DNA from: Bacillota bacterium
Lineage (GTDB): Bacteria; Bacillota; Clostridia; Clostridiales; Clostridiaceae
Assembly (NCBI GenBank): GCA_023427705.1
Contig: JAEZAL010000216.1
Coordinates: 1-18,948, forward strand
Reading direction: 5' to 3'
DNA length: 18,948 nt
A program made the translations under genes and the position numbers. Positions 15,516-18,948 of this stretch are shown piece by piece. Positions within the stretch are counted from its first letter, which is position 1; each line of letters starts with the position of its first letter. The notes beneath the pieces are model-generated. The model was not told the DNA's origin. It saw only the letters and a list, made by a program, of their open reading frames with translations, and ran no database searches.

Positions 15516-16709
15516 CTATTTTAATTTTGCCAAAAAACTTTCTAATCTATTTAAACCTTCTTCAATAGCTTCTCTTGAAGTAGCATAAGATAACCTTATA
15601 TATTCATCTAATCCAAATGCTATCCCAGGTATTACAGCTACTTTTTCTATGTCCAGTAGGTTCTTAGAAAATTCTAAAGAAGAGTTAATAGAATTATTTG
15701 ATATACTTTTTCCAAAATACTGTCCTATATTTACCATAATATAGAATGCCCCTTTAGGCATAATATATGAAACTCCATTAATTTTATCAAGCCTCTCCAT
15801 CATATAATTTCTTCTTTTTTTAAATTCAACAATCATTTTATTAAGACTCTCTTGCGATCCATTTAAAGCCTCTATTGCTGCATATTGAGATATTGAATTA
15901 ATGTTTGATGTCATATGACTTTGAATACCACTCATAAGAGTTGCTATTTCTTTACTTGAAGCTGAATATCCTACTCTCCATCCAGTCATAGCATAAGACT
16001 TAGAAAGTCCATTTATTACTATAGTCCTTTTATAAGCATCTTCTGATATAGAAGCTATACTTATATGTTTATTATTATCATAAATTAACTTTTCATATAT
16101 TTCATCAGATATAATTATTAAATCATTTTCTTTTGCAAATTCTGCAATTTCAATTAATTCTTCTTTTGAATATATACTTCCAGTCGGATTATTAGGACTA
16201 TTTAAAAGTATAGCTTTAGTTTTATTTGTAACTACTTTTCTTAAATCCTCTATCCTATACTTATAATCATTTTCTTCAATATTATTAACGTAAACTGGAA
16301 CTCCATCTGCTAATCTTATAAGTTCTGGATAGCTCACCCAATAAGGAGTAGGAATTATTACTTCGTCACCTTTATTTAATATAGCTAAAAATGAATTAGC
16401 TAAACATTGTTTTGCCCCTGTAGATACTACTATTTGATTTGTTTCATATATTAGCTCATTATCATTTTTAAACTTTGTGCAAATAGCCTTTCTAAGTTCT
16501 AAAATGCCACTTGTTGGTGTATATTTTGTTTTTCCATCTTTCATTGCAGAAATTGCGGCATCTATTATATTATCAGGAGTATTAAAATCTGGTTCACCTG
16601 CACTAAAACTTACTACATTTACTCCCTCTTCTCTTAAAGCCTTTGCCTTTGCTGTAATTTCTAATGTTATTGATGGATTAATTTCTCTTGCCTTACTAGA
16701 TAAATCCAT
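15516..16709 (-). CDS. Class I pyridoxal-phosphate aminotransferase (aspartate aminotransferase type)
   Basis: This 397-residue enzyme shows the fold-type I signature: Y63 and FSAGEPDFNTP near residues 35-45, SPNNPTG (171-177, with N174), D202 and Y205 in IISDEIYEKL, Schiff-base K237 in NGLSKSYAMTGWRVGYS, and substrate-carboxylate R372 in YIRLSYATSRE. This pattern matches the subgroup Ib aspartate/aromatic aminotransferases common in Firmicutes (often called AspB or AspC). It would transfer amino groups between aspartate or aromatic amino acids and 2-oxoglutarate in the cytoplasm. Exact specificity is not decidable. The SD is G-rich (GGGGGAAG). The gene lies 14 bases after the PHP gene and is followed by a terminator. 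Confidence 0.93.
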   Translation of the reverse strand: MDLSSKAREINPSITLEITAKAKALREEGVNVVSFSAGEPDFNTPDNIIDAAISAMKDGKTKYTPTSGILELRKAICTKFKNDNELIYETNQIVVSTGAKQCLANSFLAILNKGDEVIIPTPYWVSYPELIRLADGVPVYVNNIEENDYKYRIEDLRKVVTNKTKAILLNSPNNPTGSIYSKEELIEIAEFAKENDLIIISDEIYEKLIYDNNKHISIASISEDAYKRTIVINGLSKSYAMTGWRVGYSASSKEIATLMSGIQSHMTSNINSISQYAAIEALNGSQESLNKMIVEFKKRRNYMMERLDKINGVSYIMPKGAFYIMVNIGQYFGKSISNNSINSSLEFSKNLLDIEKVAVIPGIAFGLDEYIRLSYATSREAIEEGLNRLESFLAKLK

Positions 16710-16723
16710 TACTCTTCCCCCAT

Positions 16724-17545
16724 TTATTTACTTAAATTAATTAGTTTATTTAATAATTCTTCACTAATTCCATAGCTTCCTATTATATTTTCTTTTAAGC
16801 TTTCCTTACCATGATAATCACTGCCCCCAGTAATTAACATCTTATATTTTTTTGCTAAATTATAAAAATTGTTAGTTTGTTCTTTAGAATGACTAGGATG
16901 ATATACTTCTATCCCTTTCAATCCAAAAAACTTTAAATTTTTTATTATATTTTCTACTGCTAAGGACTTGTAAATTTGTCCAGGGTGAGCTAACACTGGA
17001 ATTCCCCCTGAATTAGTTATTACTTGTATAGCCTCTTTATAATTAAGCTTATATCCTTTTACATAAGCTTTTTTTCCTTTAACTAAATGATTAGTAAAAG
17101 CTGCTTTATAATTATCATAATATCCTTTTCTAACCATAGCTTTAGCAACATGACTTCTTCCAACTGTAGAATTTAAATCTACTTCTAAGTCTTCGATTTC
17201 TAAATTAATACTCTCTTTTTTTAATCTAAAAAGTATCTCATTAATTCTCTCAATTCTTTCCTTATTCAACTTATTTACAGTATTGATTAATTCTATATTA
17301 TTTACATCTATAAAATAACCTAATATATGAATTTCTAAATCTTCATATTCTGCACTTAATTCTATACCTGATATAATTTGAATATCATCATATTTATTTT
17401 TTATAACATATTGTGAAGAAATTGAGTCATGATCTGTTATAGAAATACATTTTACTCCTAAGTCTATAGCGTTATTAATTATTTCCTCGGGTGACATGCT
17501 GCCATCTGAATAGTTAGAATGAATATGTAAATCTGCATATTTCAT
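16724..17545 (-). CDS. PHP-domain phosphoesterase (TrpH / RNase AM-like)
   Basis: This 273-residue protein has the metal-binding PHP motifs in order: H7/H9 in YADLHIHSNYSDG, D38/H39/D40 in SITDHDS, E in GIELSAEY (about residues 60-67), HILGYF, VLAHPGQ, and a final GGSDYHG near residue 240. This is the layout of stand-alone PHP proteins related to E. coli RNase AM/YciV, a 5'-3' exonuclease and 3',5'-nucleotide phosphatase. It is not a polymerase fusion and, lacking the histidinol-phosphatase pattern, probably not HisK. The role is inferred as hydrolysis of short RNA or 3',5'-bisphosphorylated nucleotides. It follows a good promoter with SD AGGGTG, 5 bases from the ATG. Confidence 0.88.
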   Translation of the reverse strand: MKYADLHIHSNYSDGSMSPEEIINNAIDLGVKCISITDHDSISSQYVIKNKYDDIQIISGIELSAEYEDLEIHILGYFIDVNNIELINTVNKLNKERIERINEILFRLKKESINLEIEDLEVDLNSTVGRSHVAKAMVRKGYYDNYKAAFTNHLVKGKKAYVKGYKLNYKEAIQVITNSGGIPVLAHPGQIYKSLAVENIIKNLKFFGLKGIEVYHPSHSKEQTNNFYNLAKKYKMLITGGSDYHGKESLKENIIGSYGISEELLNKLINLSK

Positions 17546-17577
17546 ATTAACACCCTATTTCTTAAGTTTATACTAAG

Positions 17578-17606
17578 AATATATCATTATTAATAAAAAA
17601 TGACAA
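17578..17606 (-). promoter_or_regulatory. SigA promoter for the PHP / aminotransferase operon
   Basis: The minus strand reads TTGTCA (17601-17606), exactly 17 bases, then TATATT (17578-17583): a 5/6 match to each SigA hexamer at optimal spacing. It lies 32 bases before the PHP start codon, and its -35 begins just at the end of the T tract of the preceding terminator. Confidence 0.8.
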
Positions 17607-17634
17607 TTAAAAAAGACACTTTCGTGTCTTTTTT
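17605..17634 (-). terminator. Intrinsic terminator of the DUF1292 gene
   Basis: The stem AAAAGACAC (17611-17619) / GTGTCTTTT (17624-17632) has a GAAA tetraloop on the minus strand, followed by TTTTTTAATTG. It lies within 10 bases of the DUF1292 stop. The plus strand also ends in a T run (17629-17634), so the hairpin could act in both directions, though no rightward gene feeds it. Confidence 0.9.
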
Positions 17635-17639
17635 ATTAT

Positions 17640-17972
17640 TTATTCTGCTAACTCTTCGCTATAGAATTTTGATACTCTATCAAATTCATCTTCTTCTGGA
17701 ATAATTAATTCTCCATCTTCTAATGATCTAAATAAGTATACTGAATCTTCATTAGGATCTTGAGCTAAAATATATTCATTTTCTTCAAATTCAAATGCAT
17801 CTATTATAGGACAAGAGATTACATTGCCATTTTCATCTTCTAAATCCACTACAAAGTGTTCGTGATGGTCTTCTCCACATCCGCATCCTTCATTATGTTC
17901 ATGTCCATGATCATGTCCACATCCACATGTGTTTTCTTCTTCATTACATCCACATTTCTTTTCATTATCCAT
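17640..17972 (-). CDS. DUF1292 protein with Cys/His-rich N-terminal tail
   Basis: This 110-residue acidic protein has two parts. Residues 1-39 contain three C-G-C triplets (C7/C9, C16/C18, C30/C32) and seven histidines (20, 22, 24, 26, 36, 37, 39). Residues 40-110 form the DUF1292 domain (VVDLEDENGNVISCPIIDAF, then EYILAQDPNEDSVYLFR and a Glu-rich end). DUF1292 has no established function. The tail looks able to bind thiophilic or transition metals such as Zn, Ni, Cu or Co; that is inference. There is no signal peptide or membrane helix. AAAGGAGG lies 9 bases before the ATG. The gene stands alone between two terminators, so it is probably monocistronic. Confidence 0.85.
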   Translation of the reverse strand: MDNEKKCGCNEEENTCGCGHDHGHEHNEGCGCGEDHHEHFVVDLEDENGNVISCPIIDAFEFEENEYILAQDPNEDSVYLFRSLEDGELIIPEEDEFDRVSKFYSEELAE

Positions 17973-18011
17973 TTTAATAATCCTCCTTTAATGAGATTAA
18001 TGTTCTATTTA

Positions 18012-18040
18012 ATTCTACCCTTAAATTACAAAAATTAAAA
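18012..18040 (-). promoter_or_regulatory. Possible SigA promoter for the DUF1292 gene
   Basis: A TAGAAT -10 (18012-18017, minus strand) lies 39 bases before the start codon, with a poor TTTTAA at 17-base spacing (18035-18040). The gene needs its own promoter because a strong terminator precedes it, but the -35 match is only 3 of 6. No metal-regulator operator was recognised. Confidence 0.3.
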
Positions 18041-18088
18041 GTAAAACATTTAAATTATTATATTATTTTTTGATTTTTAATTTTAAAT

Positions 18089-18120
18089 TAAAAAAATAAG
18101 GAGCTAAATAGCTCCTTATT
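18089..18120 (-). terminator. Intrinsic terminator of the pyruvate:ferredoxin oxidoreductase gene
   Basis: A 10-bp perfect stem AATAAGGAGC (18095-18104) / GCTCCTTATT (18111-18120) has a 6-base loop, followed by a run of T residues on the minus strand. It begins 6 bases after the stop codon, a strong terminator for a highly expressed gene. Confidence 0.93.
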
Positions 18121-18126
18121 TATAAA

Positions 18127-18948
18127 CTATTGTTGTGTAGCTAATCTCTTGTAGTTTGCTAATCTTTCCATAGCATCCTTTTCTGTCTTTTCGAATAAAG
18201 CTTCTGCTTGTTCTGGGAATGCTTTTGCAAGTGAAGCATATCTTACTTCTCCCATTAAGAATTCTCTGAAGCTTGCTTTTGGTTCCTTAGAATCTAATGA
18301 GAATGGATTCTTAGTTCCAATTAATGTTGGGTTATATCTATATAATCCCCAATATCCGCATTCAACAGCTCTCTTAGCTTCTTCTTGGCTGTTCATCATA
18401 CCAGTCTTAATACCATGGCTTATACATGGAGCATAAGCAATTATTAATGATGGTCCATTATATGCTTCTGCTTCAGCTATAGCTTTAAGAGTTTGGTTCT
18501 TATCAGCTCCCATTGAAATTTGTGCTACATATACATAACCATATGTCATAGCCATCATTCCAAGGTCTTTCTTCTTAATCTTCTTACCTGATGCAGCAAA
18601 TTTAGCTATTGCAGCAGTTGGAGTTGATTTAGAAGATTGTCCACCAGTGTTTGAGTAAATTTCTGTATCAAATACAAGTACATTTACGTCTTCACCAGAA
18701 GCTAGAACGTGGTCTAATCCACCGTATCCGATGTCATATGCCCATCCGTCTCCTCCGAATATCCATTGAGATCTCTTAACTAAGAAGTCTTTATCCTTTA
18801 AGATTTCTCTTGCATAATCAGCATCAACATTTTGTAATACAGCTATAACTCTATTAGCTCTATCTCTAGTTCCTTCTCCACTGTTCATATGATCTAACCA
18901 GTCTTGAAGTACTACTTTAACATCTTCTGAAATTTCAGTTTCTAAAGC
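18127..18948 (-). CDS. nifJ: Pyruvate:ferredoxin (flavodoxin) oxidoreductase, C-terminal part (5' end outside window)
   Basis: The open frame runs unbroken from the window edge (LETEISEDVKVVLQDWLDHM) to the stop, giving 273 residues of an enzyme usually about 1170-1180 long. The visible part is the end of the thiamine-pyrophosphate domain, with GGDGWAYDIGYGGLDHVLAS carrying the GDG motif and EIYSNTGGQSSKSTPT completing the TPP/Mg site, and the C-terminal tail FREFLMGEVRYASLAKAFP. The enzyme oxidises pyruvate with CoA to acetyl-CoA and CO2, reducing ferredoxin, the central step of clostridial fermentation. The Met at 18888 is internal, not the start. Codons look more GC-tolerant than in neighbouring genes, consistent with high expression. 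Confidence 0.96.
   Translation of the reverse strand, partial: ALETEISEDVKVVLQDWLDHMNSGEGTRDRANRVIAVLQNVDADYAREILKDKDFLVKRSQWIFGGDGWAYDIGYGGLDHVLASGEDVNVLVFDTEIYSNTGGQSSKSTPTAAIAKFAASGKKIKKKDLGMMAMTYGYVYVAQISMGADKNQTLKAIAEAEAYNGPSLIIAYAPCISHGIKTGMMNSQEEAKRAVECGYWGLYRYNPTLIGTKNPFSLDSKEPKASFREFLMGEVRYASLAKAFPEQAEALFEKTEKDAMERLANYKRLATQQ

Noticed and set aside
17856..18038. Plus-strand frame with many Met and Ser residues opposite the Cys/His tail
   Set aside because: It is the complement of the CGC/His codons and has no SD; the minus-strand DUF1292 gene explains the bases.

Overview
The window is a strongly AT-rich stretch, probably from the chromosome of a motile low-GC anaerobe, most likely Clostridium sensu stricto. 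The evidence is the purine-rich Shine-Dalgarno sequences (AGGAGG type), a CheC/CheD/FliY-type (Bacillus/Clostridium/Thermotoga) chemotaxis set, a FlgM-FlgN-FlgK-FlgL-FliW block, and a one-polypeptide pyruvate:ferredoxin oxidoreductase. The genus is an inference from gene content and base composition. All 22 genes recognised lie on the minus strand, so transcription runs from high to low coordinates. No intergenic gap reaches 300 bases. I see no mobile element, CRISPR array, tRNA or rRNA.

In transcription order the right end is housekeeping. It holds the C-terminal part of pyruvate:ferredoxin oxidoreductase with a strong terminator, then a small DUF1292 protein with a Cys/His-rich tail and its own terminator. 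Next come a PHP-family phosphoesterase and a class I aminotransferase in tandem (promoter at 17578-17606, terminator at 15405-15433), then a HAD-IB phosphatase and a class IV PLP enzyme in tandem.

From 13755 down to 4080 there is a compact 11-gene chemotaxis and motor-switch operon: fapA-like (DUF342), a divergent cheW, cheD, a cheB with no receiver domain, cheR, cheA, cheC, cheY, a second cheW, fliM and fliY. Gaps are 8 to 22 bases or the genes overlap. The operon ends in a clear intrinsic terminator at 4035-4054. It encodes the receptor-kinase core (CheA, two CheW), the messenger CheY, both adaptation arms (CheR/CheB methylation and the CheC/CheD deamidase-phosphatase pair), and the switch proteins FliM and FliY that read and dephosphorylate CheY-P. 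No chemoreceptor gene is present.

Just after that terminator comes a near-consensus sigma-28 (SigD/FliA) promoter (TAAA, 15 bases, AACGATAA). It drives the late block flgM-flgN-flgK-flgL-fliW: anti-sigma factor, junction-protein chaperone, the two hook-filament junction proteins, and the flagellin/CsrA regulator FliW, which is cut by the window edge. The layout fits a two-tier flagellar hierarchy with early or middle sensory and switch genes upstream and a sigma-28 late operon downstream.

I did not find an unmistakable new system. The points most worth a second look are the receiver-less CheB, the CheW paralogue whose conserved NLRG motif is replaced by NYEN, the Cys/His tail on the DUF1292 protein, and the DUF342 gene heading a chemotaxis operon.
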